Source: Ancistrus triradiatus
Taxonomy: Eukaryota; Chordata; Actinopteri; Siluriformes; Loricariidae
Direction: 5' to 3'
Length of the DNA stretch: 64,000 nt
Assembly (NCBI GenBank): GCA_025084515.1
Contig: JAJAGP010000251.1
Location: 248,001 to 312,000, forward strand
The notes under the pieces are model-generated. The model did not search any database, was not told where the DNA came from, and saw only the letters and a list, made by a program, of their open reading frames with translations. Positions 32,709-42,999 of the stretch are shown here, piece by piece (the first letter of the stretch is position 1; each line of letters begins with the position of its first letter). Position numbers and translations under genes: made by a program.

Positions 32709-32812
32709 TTTGGGAGAACAGAAGTGATTGACAACACACTGAACCCGGACTTTGTGAGGAAGTATATTCTTGATTACTTCTTTGAGGAGAAGCAGAACCT
32801 ACGTTTTGACAT
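32709..32812 (+). CDS. cpne5: Copine exon, C2A domain (part 1)
   Basis: Acceptor TTCTTAG, donor GTAAGC. 104 bases in frame 0 from TTT: FGRTEVIDNTLNPDF, VRKYILDYFFEEKQNL, RFD, leaving two bases (AT) that join the next exon's first base as Ile. NTLNPDF is the conserved beta-strand/loop of the first C2 domain. There is no stop in the other junction-consistent reading, and the match to copine is continuous, so it is coding with high certainty. Its pyrimidine tract is an expanded CT microsatellite. Confidence 0.92.
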
Positions 32813-33074
32813 GTAAGCATATTTCTGATGCAGGCACAGATGAACAGGCCTCTCAAATGTACTACTCCTGTTTTCAGGTTTCCGCTGATATTTTCTGTTC
32901 TTTGTTTCATGCTTCATTGACATAACAACCTGTTTAAGTTTTTATTGAAATGTGTACAACTTACTACAGTAATAATATTAAATAATACAAATAAGGTTTG
33001 TGGGATTTGTGTGCTCGTGGTCACTTTGTATCTCTGATGGGTTAAAAATGCTTGCGTTAATAAATGTTTGTTAT

Positions 33075-33147
<73 letters not shown>
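33075..33147 (+). repeat. (CT)n microsatellite, second copy
   Basis: About 36 CT units with two interruptions; homologue of the run at 32652 through the local duplication. Confidence 0.95.
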
Positions 33148-33150
33148 TGC

Positions 33151-33690
33151 TCTCGTTTTTAATCATTTCCCTCCCACTATTGATAATTCTATAATTCTCT
33201 TTTGAAGACGTGTGGTAGCTGGATCAAGGAAAATGTTGATAAATATGTCAGATTTTCATTTTTGTCCTCAATATTCTCATCAGTCCTCAACAGAAATTGC
33301 ATGAAACGCTGTGCCAGATGAATTACGCATGCACTCCCGTCCCTCCATCTCACTTTCTTGGCTGTAAATAGCTTTTCTTCAATTGAAAGCACAAGGCTGG
33401 TCAGAGGTGTGAGATATAATTACAAACCTCTGATAGTCACCTCTGAATCACATGAAGGCTCTGTGAAGACAATTCTCCTTAACACTGCAAATGTGCACAT
33501 ATGCTCACTACTCACTGTGACTCCTCTACTTAATATTGTGAGTTATCAATGCTTATCTCACAGGGATGCAGTGACTAAAGCTCCCTCGGACAAAAAATAG
33601 CAACTTCATGCTCCTGCAGATGGCACTGCATGAAAATAATTAGGCTAAAAATACCTGCAAAGTGTGCAATGAGATTCACAGACTGAGAAG
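33151..33690. other. Copine intron, no feature
   Basis: No supported coding frame or repeat. Confidence 0.4.
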
Positions 33691-33949
33691 AGGTGGTACA
33701 GTGCAGTAAATGCCTCGTACATTGTATGGAAAATGGGTCACAAAATGTTAATGTTAATATAGAGGTTAATGGGCATTTGGGCATGCCAAAGGTTATAGTG
33801 TGTAGGAAGTATCTCAATTTGCAGATATATGGTCATACTGGTCTACCAGCAGTGGCAAAAATCCTTGTTTACAAGAAATTCTCATCAGAATTGTGGCTGA
33901 AAGACGAAACTGATGGACAGGAACTGCTGGCATGTTTCACAGCTTGTGA

Positions 33950-34440
33950 ATAAATAAAAGTCACTTCACTTCCAGGCAGGAATTGCTTCTAGAAGTCAAC
34001 GCAGCTCCTTCACAACCAATTTCTGAAAGAACACTCTCCAGGGAACTGCATACCATGAACATATGGTGCAGAGTGGCATGCAAGAGGACTTTGCTCACTT
34101 CTGCTCATTAGCTTGCCCGATTACAGTGGGCAAAAAGACAAAACTTGGACTGTTCATGACTAGAAACATGTTATCTGGTCAAATGAATTCGTTTCTACTT
34201 GTATGTGAATGATGCCAGGAGTCGAGTTTATTGTAAACCTCAGGTAGCCTTCAATGAGTACAGCATGCAAGATGTGGTTCTGGCGGGAGGAGATTCTGTG
34301 ATGTTCTTGGGGTGTTTTAATTATGTGGAAATGGATCCTTTGGTTGAGGTGACAGTGAATTTGTACCACAATGCCTACACTGAGCTGCTGGACAAAGGTT
34401 TTGCCTTTTTCTCATTGTGTTACTGAGGAACTTAACATTA
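33950..34440 (+). mobile_element. Tc1-F transposon relic with catalytic-core fragment
   Basis: Around 34140-34190 it reads ENxxHVIWSNEF-like sequence, where Asn replaces the first catalytic Asp of WSDE. The open frame 34199-34426 follows with DARSRVYCKPQVAFNEYSMQ, then GGDSVMFLGCFNYVEMDPLV and YTELLD. That order (SRVYRKP...GGGSVMFWGCF...GPLVEV) is the central part of a Tc1-like transposase. No termini or third catalytic residue were found. It lies in copine intron 1 (as numbered here). Confidence 0.65.
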
Positions 34441-34584
34441 CTTATGGTCTGATTTTTAATGTAAGCAGGGGAAGCTCTCCAGAACCTCAGAAGTGACTGT
34501 AAATAGATTAACTGTAATTAAAGTTGCAGACATATTACAGCTTAGTAACTAGAATTAGTAAGTCATTGCATACTTAGAAATGTG

Positions 34585-34725
34585 TGCCTTACGATAGATT
34601 GGTGCCCTATCTAGGGTTGTTCCTGCCTTGCACCCTGTAGCGGCAGATAGGCACCGGCTCTCCAGCGATCCTGATCAGGATTAAGCGGATAAGAAAGTGA
34701 ACGAATGAAAGAATGAATGAAATGT
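34585..34725 (+). repeat. Dispersed SINE-like repeat, 3' part with (GAAT)n tail
   Basis: GATTGGTGCCCTATCTAGGG, then CTGCCTTGCACCCTGTAGC, a CCGGCTCTCC stretch, GATTAAGCGG and a GAATGAAA tail: the tail half of a repeat common across fish and other vertebrates. Front halves of the same repeat occur at 40822, and reversed at 42690, 46790 and 50105. Confidence 0.65.
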
Positions 34726-34866
34726 GTGCTATTTTGTTTATGTCCTTCAGTACCTGCATTTGAGTTGGCAACTTGACTATAAAGTGCAGAATGCAAGGTT
34801 TAACTGAAATATATTTACATTATTTGTGAGTTGATATTCAGCAGTGCTTCATGTACAGATAATAAC

Positions 34867-35475
34867 CATGTCCAAAAGTTTGTAGACACCGGTTCTAACT
34901 ATATTTAACTGTTTTAGCCACTGTCATTGGTAAGAGATGTAAAATCAAGCATACAACCACATACTTTCAATGTGGCACTGTTACAGGACCCCTTATAAAA
35001 CAAACCCTGGTTAAAGCTTTATTACAAAGTGGTAGATCACACAAATTGTTAGAAAACTTCAAACTTTATAGTTGGTCCAATGGTGATGAGCTCTACTGTA
35101 CTCCAGTCAACATTTGTGTTGACTTTGCATTGTGCAAGTTTGTCTGTTGATTTCTCATTCATGGAAACTTAGAATTTCCTGACAAACAGCTAGTGTGCTG
35201 TTTTTTTCTGCCAGAACCAATGTGGAACTCTATAGCCAGTATGACTGGCTTCCACAGGGCCCTGACCTTAACTCCATCCACCTTCTTTGGGATGACTGCA
35301 AGTGATGACTTACCACCTAACATGGAAATAACGTTACAAATGCTTTTTGTGGCTGAATGGAAGCAATTGCTGCAACCATGTTCTAAAACTCAGTGTAAAG
35401 CTGAAAAAGAAGGAACAACTCCATATTAATGCAATTTCTTTTATCCATGTTGGGTGTCAGGTGACATTAGGCTAT
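34867..35475 (+). mobile_element. Tc1-G non-autonomous element or relic
   Basis: The start TCCAAAAGTTTGTAGACACC is a Tc1-G terminus. Near 35205-35300 it reads as a degraded transposase tail (CACAGGGCCCTGACCTTAAC for the SPDLNP region, with CATCCACCTTCTTTGGGATG for the xEHLWD region, where the catalytic Glu codon is changed). GGAACAACTCCATATTAATG near 35412 matches the usual transposase C-terminus. The right terminus is not clear. Confidence 0.6.
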
Positions 35476-35681
35476 ATATGGTAAATATTGTGCATGCACA
35501 TTTTGTATTCATTCTTCACCCTCTGATGTTACACCATATTTGAATACACAATTTTCTGTGAGTTAATCACATTGGAGCTTTCAATGAATTCATATGAAGT
35601 GGTCTTATCACAGATAACCTGGTATATATTGATGGAGAGAAGGGTGTTAATAAAGATTTACCAATGCCATTCTAATTTCAG

Positions 35682-35721
35682 ATATGACATTGACTCCAAA
35701 AGTCCTGATCTGACCAAGCAT
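35682..35721 (+). CDS. cpne5: Copine exon, C2A domain (part 2, 40 bp)
   Basis: Acceptor AATTTCAG, donor GTAAGT. The first base completes the Ile codon of the previous exon, then 13 codons read YDIDSKSPDLTKH and end on a codon boundary. The Asp residues here fall in the third calcium-binding loop of a C2 domain. The small size is normal for copine genes. It lies inside a longer open frame (35572-35895) that is otherwise intron. Confidence 0.9.
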
Positions 35722-36708
35722 GTAAGTCTGTGTGGAATATCTGCATGTGTGTCTACTTGGCATGAGGAATGTAAATGCATTCAAGCCCCCTTTATTTTAA
35801 ATAATTCAAGTCTGTTTAAACATGCATGTCCTTCTTTGGTTTTATGCAAATGTGAATTACTCATCCACATGGTAAATTGTGATTATATATCATAACAGTG
35901 GGTCATGCACATGAGTTTTTGATCACTGTATGTTAACTAGTAAAGTAACATTTGTTCATCAGTTCCTTCTTACTGATGGCAATTAGTGTCAAAATTGTGG
36001 TTAGCATATTTTATCCGTGCCCATAATGCACATGTAATGTGCAAGTTCATTTCAACAGGAAATGAATTCTTCCATATTTATGGGTTCTTATCAAAGCTTT
36101 CAGAACTTGTTTTCTGTCTTTTTATATCAAGAAACTGAACATTAATTATTACGCTTAAGACTCTTCAACGCTATATTTTAATCTGGACAATTGTTTCATA
36201 ACATTTGAAGAGTGGAAGCTTTGATAGTATGATTTGTATGATTACCCCTGAATATTAATAAATGTTTTAGTCAACCTCTCTTAGCAATTTGCATATCACC
36301 AAAAGCATGTTCATAATCATATTTTCTGGTTATAGTTTTTGATTTGGTAATCACAATAATGTTTGTAAATGGATTATCGAGGTGGGTGGTTCTCTTCCTG
36401 TCTCTTCGCTCTCTGTTTCATGCGCTCTTTTCTCTCCACCATCTTTTATTCCTGACTATAGCAGTTTTGATTTTTTGTTTATCATTTCTGCTACATGATG
36501 TACTCTGTTGTTATTGCTAATGCCGCTGCCTGCCCGTTCTCCCTCCTGGAAGCCCTCCGAATTAAACGTACGTGTATGCATTCCTTGACTTTATTAGCTG
36601 TACAACACATTTCTTCATAAATGCTGTTCTGACTCAGTGTGCTCTCTCTCTTCTTCATTTCTGTACACCGGATTTGCCTCTGGCCCTTTCCATGAAAACC
36701 CTTTACAG
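35722..36708. other. Copine intron (987 bp), no transposon recognised
   Basis: No repeat is recognised here, unlike the neighbouring introns. A GTACGT at 36569 after an open stretch looks like a donor but has no matching acceptor or protein. Confidence 0.6.
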
Positions 36709-36785
36709 GATTTCCTGGGTCAGACCTTCTGCACTCTCGGAGAAATAGTGGGATCTCCAGCCAGTCGTCTGGAAAAGCCTCTGGG
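36709..36785 (+). CDS. cpne5: Copine exon, C2A domain (part 3)
   Basis: Acceptor CTTTACAG, donor GTGAGA. 77 bases from codon position 1: DFLGQTFCTLGEIVGSPASR, LEKPL, then GG carried into the next exon. DFLGQ-x-x-C-x-LGEIVGS is a copine signature closing the C2A domain. Frame and both splice sites agree with the flanking exons. Confidence 0.92.
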
Positions 36786-37609
36786 GTGAGAAGCTAATGC
36801 ACTAAGCATTGTGCTGCATGCTTTTCTGATACAATGGCAGTGGCTACATCAGACAGAGTGGTACTTAGATGATGCTGTGTGGAATAAAAAGAGTTGCAAT
36901 GTTTAAAGCAGGCCTGAGTGAATATGATAACAAAGCAACAAAGGACACACATTGAGTTCTAGCTCATCTCAGTGGAGCTGAGTGGTGTTAATGTCAGGAC
37001 ACTGTTCATGTCAGTCAGGTTCTTTCACAACTTGCAAGCCATTTCTCATTGGGGCAATGCCAGGCTGAACCAAGAGAGGATCTTTCTTAATCTGTTGCAA
37101 TAAAGTAATCTCTAAAATGTTGCAACATACTCTAGCATTATTATTTAACTTGGTACTAGGGACACCAGCTCAATCTGTTAGATGCAGTCCTAAACCATTA
37201 TTCCTCCTGCATCAAACTTGGTAGTTGGTCCTAAGGAGTTGTACTATACACCACTCTAGCCAACACTTGCTATTGCACAGGGTGATAATTTTTTACAGCA
37301 CCCTAGCAATAGAAACTGAAACCATAAAACTTCAAATAGACAAATAATTCTTGTGATGTCATTGCCATTTGTCATGCTATACACAATAATATGCAATACT
37401 CCTGGCAAAAATTATGGAATTATCACACTTGGAAGATGTTCATCCAGCTTTTTTTACTTCGTATAAAATAAACAAATCACTGATATGACACCAGAGTATT
37501 TGCTTTATAGATGACCATTCTAGATGTGTTAAACACATAGCAAACAAATTAAATTATTTTAATTAATGGCAATGGAATCATCAGTAAAAAAAAAAAATCA
37601 CAATTAGTA

Positions 37610-38058
37610 CTTTATTGCTCCTTCTTGGCCTTTTATGATGGTCTGAATTTCACAAATGAAAAACGATATGCTGTTAACAATAATGGTTGACATATTAGTT
37701 TTGCAGGATGGAGCCTTGTCATGGACAAATTTCTTACATTTTCACCATAAATTTTCAGTCGGATTGATATATGGACTGTTTGCTGGCCATGTCATTGAGC
37801 TGACACGCCTTCCTGAAATAAAAACTTTAACACTCTTTGCTCTGTGGCAAGATTTATTATCTTCCTGAAAAATGACTTCATCATCACCAAACCTGCTTTC
37901 TGTTGATGGAATAAGTTGTGTGCAAAATTATAAATGAGTTGGGAAATGTGATTTGCTCCGGGCAGATATATTTATATGCTTTATTAGAACAGCACCAGAC
38001 AAAAGTTCCAACCTCAACTCCTTTGCCAATGCACATTTGTTTATTCCTTGAGAAAACG
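37610..38058 (-). pseudogene. Tc1-C transposase C-terminal half, broken
   Basis: On the minus strand the frame gives DDEVIFQEDNKSCHRAKSVK, where DN is the second catalytic Asp region, then SMTWPANSPYINPTENLW, where ENLW holds the catalytic Glu. A TGA follows LW, where Trp is expected. Upstream, GTTCTAATAAAGC and GGGCAGATATATTTATATGC match the family's central region. The C-terminus (QEGAIKY near 37605) is present. Confidence 0.75.
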
Positions 38059-38059
38059 T

Positions 38060-38342
38060 GGCATACTCATACTCTCCTCCCGCGGAAAGCTCTGCTCGGG
38101 TTTCTGGTGTTTTTCGCGCATGCCGCAGACCTGTATGCCCGTTGGCGCAGTGGAGCCACCGCTGTGGGGTTTTCTTTAATGGTTTAATAATTTGTTTGAT
38201 GAACCTGTTTGTTTTTTCTTTTATTCCTCTTTTGTATTTTGGTTCACCCACTTCCATTGGAGCTAACTGAATTTGGCTCCTAAAATCCCTTTATCTTTTG
38301 TTTTCACGGTTCATCAACGTTTTAATATGGCGAACTGTAACA
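38060..38342 (+). repeat. LTR-X left LTR, 5'-truncated
   Basis: Ends GGCGAACTGTAACA at 38342, matching the solo LTR end (AAACCGTAACA). Contains TTGGCTCCTAAAATCCCTTT, shared with the right LTR. Confidence 0.75.
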
Positions 38343-38799
38343 GAATGGTGCGGACCAGCATCAGGACCCAGCGTTAGCTCCTCCAGCTTGGAGGTCCTCA
38401 GTCGCCGCGGTCAGAGGGTTTCTTTACCCGGGTCCCGGCTGGCTTTTGGTGGACCATCCTATGACTACGGCCGTGTCGTGGATCCAGTGGTATATCCCAA
38501 CTTTCCAGAGCCACCCTGCCCCTGCCACCGTAGGCGCCGATCACCGACCAGGTATGTGCTGGGGTTGTGGGTTCTTCCTAATCCTGAGGGTCCACCACTC
38601 AATCCCCCCATATGGCCCAACCCTCCATTATGAAAGGCCATCGTGAATGTCAGCCCATCACCCGCTCCCCGTGGGGCATTCTTTTGCCCATGGGTGAGAT
38701 TAAAATCTATCCTCGGGCCCGGCCAGATGAACCGCTCGACATGTACAACCCCGTCGAGTGGATCCCCGTGTCGGAGTGGTAGGTCCCGAGGAGTTTCAT

Positions 38800-39295
38800 T
38801 CTTGAGCACTGAGTGCCCCGTAGCTCCATACCTGACCATGCCGTGACCCCAAGCTCTGTACCTGAGCATTTAGCGCCCAAATAGCTCCGTACTTGAGCAT
38901 GTTGTGCCCAGTACCTGAGCATTTAGCGCCCCGTAGCTCTGTGCCTGAGCACACCACGCCCGTAAGCTCCGTACCTGAGCAAGTAAGTGCCATACCTGAG
39001 CAAGTAAGCTCCGTATCTAAGCATTTAGCACCACCTAGCTTCGTACCTGAGCACTCCATGCCTGTAAGCTCCGTACCTGAGCAAGTAAGCTCCACACCTG
39101 AGCATTTAGTGCCCCGTAGCTTCAGACTTGAGCACGCCATGTTCGTAAGCTCCATACCTGAGCATTTAGCACCTCCCAGCTCCATACCTGAGCTCACCGC
39201 ACCCATTAGTCTCGCAACTGAGCAGCTAGCACCACACAGCTCCGTACCTGAGTTTGCCGCGCCCATTAGCTTCGCAATTGAGGAGCTCACTGCTC
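38800..39295 (+). repeat. LTR-X minisatellite 1, ~30-bp unit
   Basis: Units near GTACCTGAGCATTTAGCGCC then CCGTAGCTCC, some shortened to 21 or lengthened to about 39 bases, always close to multiples of three. About fifteen copies. Confidence 0.88.
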
Positions 39296-39468
39296 TATAT
39301 CCGAGCTTTTTGCACCCTGGTCGTTGGCCCCGATCCCCGCACCACAGTCACTCAGACCGATCCCTGCGCTGCGGTCGTTGGGTACAACCGCCGCGCCACG
39401 GTCTCTCAGACCGATCCCTGCACTGCGATCATTTGCCCCGACCCCCGCGCCACAGTCATTCAGACTGA
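38893..39468 (+). CDS. LTR-X internal open frame, 191 aa, PEHLAP/PEQVSS repeats
   Basis: The frame is mostly VPEHLAPRSS-type decapeptides alternating with VPEQVSS units, giving a Pro/Ser/Glu-rich, low-complexity protein with no recognised domain. Unit changes that add or remove bases keep multiples of three, so the frame stays open for the whole array and into the next. That hints at past selection for coding, but an ancestral 30-bp unit without stops would also stay open. It runs out at 39468, and a second frame (39254-39628) continues over array 2. No start codon context can be judged. Confidence 0.35.
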   Translation: MSMLCPVPEHLAPRSSVPEHTTPVSSVPEQVSAIPEQVSSVSKHLAPPSFVPEHSMPVSSVPEQVSSTPEHLVPRSFRLEHAMFVSSIPEHLAPPSSIPELTAPISLATEQLAPHSSVPEFAAPISFAIEELTALYPSFLHPGRWPRSPHHSHSDRSLRCGRWVQPPRHGLSDRSLHCDHLPRPPRHSHSD

Positions 39469-39570
39469 TCCCTGCGCCACAGTCGTTGTCCCCGAGCCCC
39501 ACGCCACGGTCACTCAGACCGATTCTTGCGCCACAGTCATTGGCATCAGCTCCCATGCCGTGGTTGTCTT
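39330..39570 (+). repeat. LTR-X minisatellite 2, 27-bp unit (54-bp higher order)
   Basis: Units GCCACAGTCATTCAGACTGA then TCCCTGC alternate with GCCACAGTCGTTGTCCCCGA then GCCCCAC, about nine copies. On the plus strand the frame 39254-39628 reads ATVTQTDPCATVV-type 18-residue repeats. Confidence 0.88.
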
Positions 39571-39664
39571 TGCTGGCCTTGGCACTGAAAGCTCTTGGCA
39601 TCTGTTTTGCCTAGCCAGGGGTGCTTAGAATGATGGGCGGGCGGCGGCTGTCTGTGTGTCTGTG

Positions 39665-40602
39665 TGTATGGGTCACGGGCGTTTAGCCCCGGCTGTGTAC
39701 TAGGTGACGCTTTGCTGAGCTGTCGCTCTCGTCCGGCGCGTTGATTTTACTCGTGTCTGGCGCTCTTCCTCCTCCTCGCCTCTGCCTTCCGCGCCCGGCG
39801 AGACTGGCCTTGGTCTGGTTACTCGTCTGGTCCTTGAGCCCGCCTGTGCCGAGCGCCTGACCCTGAGCCGCCTGTGTCGGGCTCTGCCCCTGCCAGCCCA
39901 CCTGTGCAGAGCTCGCCCCTGTTGTGCTGCTTCAAGTCTCGCTTGCGACTGCGAGACTCACCCCAACCGATCCCCACTCACGCCGTCAACAACCCCCCTC
40001 TGTGATCGGGGGATTTACTTTCCCTTGTGCGATCGCCATTTTGAAGAGGACACTGAGTCTTGTCTTGTCATCACTGCTGCATCCGTTCTGCACTCAAGCG
40101 TGCATGCATTTTTTCCTCGCGGAATCTCTGCTTGGGCTCCTGGCGCTTCGTCATGCAACGGACCCGTACTTTTGTTGGGCTGCAGTGGAGCCTGTCGTAA
40201 GCGTACTTGTGAATAGCAGCGCTGCACATGCTTACGAAGTGGGTTTTCTTTATTGGTTTAATAATTTTGTCTTTCTGTTGGGTGAATCTGTTTGTTTCTT
40301 TATTCATTTTCCATTCTGCTCGAGCGAGGTGGTCGCTGACTGCGTGCCCGGGTATTCATAAGTCGGTGGCGGCTCGACCGACGGCCGCTCATCGCCACGC
40401 TCCGCTCGCTGAGTGCGTGGAGATCGGCTTGAAGTGATACGCTCGCTCTTTTCTTGCTATTGTTTTAACTTCCTGAGGAGACGCATCGGTGCCGAAGTTA
40501 TAGCGATCCCTTCTATCTGGAGCCAACTGCATTTGGGTCCTAAAATCCCTTTATATCGTTTGTTTTCAAGGTTCGTCAACGTTTTATATGGCAACCGTAA
40601 CC
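39665..40602 (+). repeat. LTR-X right LTR (~938 bp)
   Basis: The start TGTATGGGTCACGG is read against solo LTR start TATTACGGGTCAC. The 3' half (from GATCGGGGGATTTAC at about 40007) matches the solo LTR clearly. The end is GGCAACCGTAACC at 40602, one base off CCGTAACA. A G-rich run (GGGCGGGCGGCGGC at 39636-39649) just upstream could be the purine tract. The 5' half aligns weakly. Confidence 0.6.
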
Positions 40603-40821
40603 ACAAACAACATCTTTTTTTTAATTACATAATCATTTCCATTGTTTCAACTGACAGACGCCCTCTTGCTGGGGCCATGTTTTCTTTTAATTTGCCAAGT
40701 TTGACTTGTGTCAGTTTTTGTTTTAGAAATACAAATTACAAGTTGATCTCATAATCATTTTCCTCTGCATTGAGTGATTGCATAATTTTTCCTCTACTGG
40801 AACTGGAAACAATGTGGATGA

Positions 40822-41075
40822 CACGGTACCAGAAGTGGTTATGGTGATCGCCGCACAGCTCCATAGATCCCTGGTTTCATTATGACCTCAGACTGTGCCT
40901 GTGTGTAGTTTGCATGTCCTCCATGTGCCTGTGTGGGTTTATTTTGGGTGCTCAAGATTCTTCCCACGTTGTAAAGATATGTGTTAGGTTAACTGATTGC
41001 TCTGAATTGCCCCCAATGTGAGTGGGCCTCACTAGTATTGATATAACCTTGATCCTGTCATGAATAGCCATTGCA
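40822..41075 (+). repeat. Dispersed SINE-like repeat, front half
   Basis: GTTTGCATGTCCTCCATGTG, then GTGTGGGTTTATTTTGGGTG and GTTAGGTTAACTGATTGC: the front and middle of a common vertebrate SINE-like repeat, nested in the right arm of Tc1-C. Confidence 0.7.
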
Positions 41076-41309
41076 TTGGTGCTGATATTAAATTATTTAT
41101 AAACTAAAACAATTAAATAACCACTGGAAAAAAATGCCATTAATTAAAACCATTTTCATTTAATTTGTTTGAGGTATGCTTCACAAAGGCAGAATGTTTC
41201 AGCTATTAAACAACAATTGTTCTGTGTGATTTATATATTTTTTATATGAATAAAAAAGCTGGGTGTACATCTTAAAAAAATGTTGATTCCATCATTTTTG
41301 ACAGGAGTA

Positions 41310-42689
41310 ATATATGGCTGTATACAGTGATTTTAATACTTGGTCTAGCAGCACAAATGTAGTTAATAACTGTTAATAGAAAATAAATTACTCTGTTTAA
41401 CATGGAGTTTTATCCTTTATATTTAGTTTTATTTTATTATGCCAGGGCAATTTTTAGTCTTTTATCTCTTACATGTTAAGTGCTTTGTTACTGAACAAAT
41501 GAAATTTAAACAGTGTGGAAATATCTCCTAGGTAAGAATTTACCATTAGAGTGATATCACAATCATATATTAGAATATATTCACCATGAACTTTTGTAAC
41601 TGTAAGTCTGTCAATACTGAACCTGGGTTTTGCTTGCAAACTGACAGATATGAGCATAGGCACATATTTATCTTGATGTTATTTTTGTTGATGGAATGAA
41701 AGCTTAAATTTTCTCAAAGCTCACCATCTGCCACCTGTGTTTATAACTGAGACTAGCCTGTGTTAATGAAGAATGTTAAATGATACACAGAGGATCTCTC
41801 TCAGCAATTACTGTCATCAGAACAGCTGTGTATTTCCCAGCAGCCAAAGGAGTAGGAGAAACACAACCATGGTGGAAGCCCTCTTTTTAAATTGAAATTG
41901 CCTTGGACAACTAATTCATGAGAGTATTACATATTAGAAATGACCTATGACCTAACAGAACATTTATCACCAAAAAATGGTTTATTGACTACAACTGAAA
42001 AAATCATCCGTTGTTTATTGTAAACAAACAGTATTTGCAAAAACCTCATTTAACATATTCGTTTTCACATTCACCTTTTTGTATGTTTTCATTTCTTCAG
42101 TTCCTCCTTAGTTATCAATCTGCAAACAAGTCCTTTTAATAACCAATATATGCAATCTGTTAGTCTACATATGCAAAATTAGTGCACCTTGTTGGAGTGA
42201 ATCATGGTTACACTTTATTCTGATCACACTGTGAATCACATCACCTTGAGGAAATTTTTTTCTTTACATACACTTGCAAATGATGGCTTTTTCATATTTT
42301 TAAATTAATTTGTTGGAGCTTGCTTGCCAACAACATTTTTTTATTTAACAATCTAGATGCAGTTTTGTGAATGCCAGATTATTTGTATATGTATTTTAAG
42401 CTTATTAAATTAGTTGCTGACAACAGACTTCAGAGCAGGGGACACAGAGAGTCTGGTCCTGCCATTATGGGTACGTTTCGTAAACAGATCCACAAGTAGG
42501 CAGGCAGCCCGAGAGCTCTGAATATGTTCAAAGTAAACACTGAATAAGAAAGGAACTTTTTACTACTGGGACTTGTAGGGAGAATATAGCTCAGAATCAC
42601 AGTGAGAGCACACAAATGGCAAACAATGCTGTAATTATTAAGGGAAATGTCATCATTCATAATTTTCATAGCAATTTTTTAATCGACTT
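41310..42689. other. Copine intron, no recognisable repeat
   Basis: AT-rich; no supported frame or repeat. Confidence 0.4.
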
Positions 42690-42845
42690 TACTAAATTGC
42701 AGCACAGAGTGCAAGGTGGGGACCAACCCTAGACATAATGCCAATCCATTGCAGAGCCTTTTGCACACATTACACACACTGATACACTAAAGAGACACGA
42801 ACTGACCTAACACATGTCTTTAGAATGTGGGACAACACACCAATG
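42690..42845 (-). repeat. Dispersed SINE-like repeat, reversed
   Basis: GTGGGGACCAACCCTAGACA, CATGTCTTTAGAATGTGGGA and neighbours are the reverse-strand form of the repeat at 40822. Confidence 0.6.
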
Positions 42846-42999
42846 ACATTTTATATACATGTATTCTTATTCGCATTGAAAGGTGGCTATCAGGCAATTT
42901 TTTTCATAGTGAGTCAATGACCAGCACTTTCTGGTAGGCTCATGAAACAAGCCTCTTTAAAATATGACAAAGATACCCCCACTTTCCCCAGTAAACAAA

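Larger units (their letters stand above)
32500..33150 (+). repeat. Local duplication of the intron block upstream of the copine exon
   Basis: The block at about 32505-32692 recurs at about 32880-33147. Shared in order are TTTCTGTTCT-like, TTTCATGCTT, GGGATTTG(C/T)GTG, GTGGTCACTT, a GGGTTAAAA(A/C) stretch, and a CT microsatellite. The exon lies between the copies. After the second CT run there is no exon copy. Confidence 0.7.
38060..40602 (+). mobile_element. LTR-X: pol-less LTR retroelement with coding minisatellites, nested in Tc1-C
   Basis: The left LTR remnant (38060-38342) and right LTR (39665-40602) share blocks in order: CTCTGCTTGGG-like, TTTGTTTGATGAACCTGTTTG-like, GAGC(T/C)AACTG-ATTTGG, CCTAAAATCCCTTTAT, TTCA-TCAACGTTTTA. 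The inner 1.3 kb contains a 30-bp array and a 27-bp array but no reverse transcriptase, integrase or zinc knuckle. A 968-bp solo copy of its LTR lies at 45604. The left LTR lost about 650 bases, together with the middle of the host Tc1-C, in one deletion. Confidence 0.7.
37399..41307 (-). mobile_element. Tc1-C transposon, split by LTR-X and a SINE
   Basis: The left end CTCCTGGCAAAAATTATGG (TA before it at 37397-37398) pairs with the right end CATCATTTTTGACAGGAG (TA after it at 41308-41309). Further in, AAGATGTTCATCCAGCTTTT (left) and its complement-like AAAAAGCTGGGTGTACATCTT (right, one mismatch region) also pair. Left arm 37399-38058 and right arm 40603-41307 flank LTR-X; the middle of the transposase is deleted at that junction. 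CATTGAGTGATTGCATAATT at 40770 is internal sequence of the family. Confidence 0.85.

Noticed and set aside
36500..36575. Extra copine exon ending at GTACGT
   Set aside because: Exons on either side already join in phase (KH to DFLGQ) and the open stretch has no copine similarity or acceptor.
38343..38365. Primer-binding site after the LTR-X left LTR (GAATGGTGCGGACCAGC)
   Set aside because: It contains TGG at the right distance but I cannot match it to a specific tRNA 3' end.
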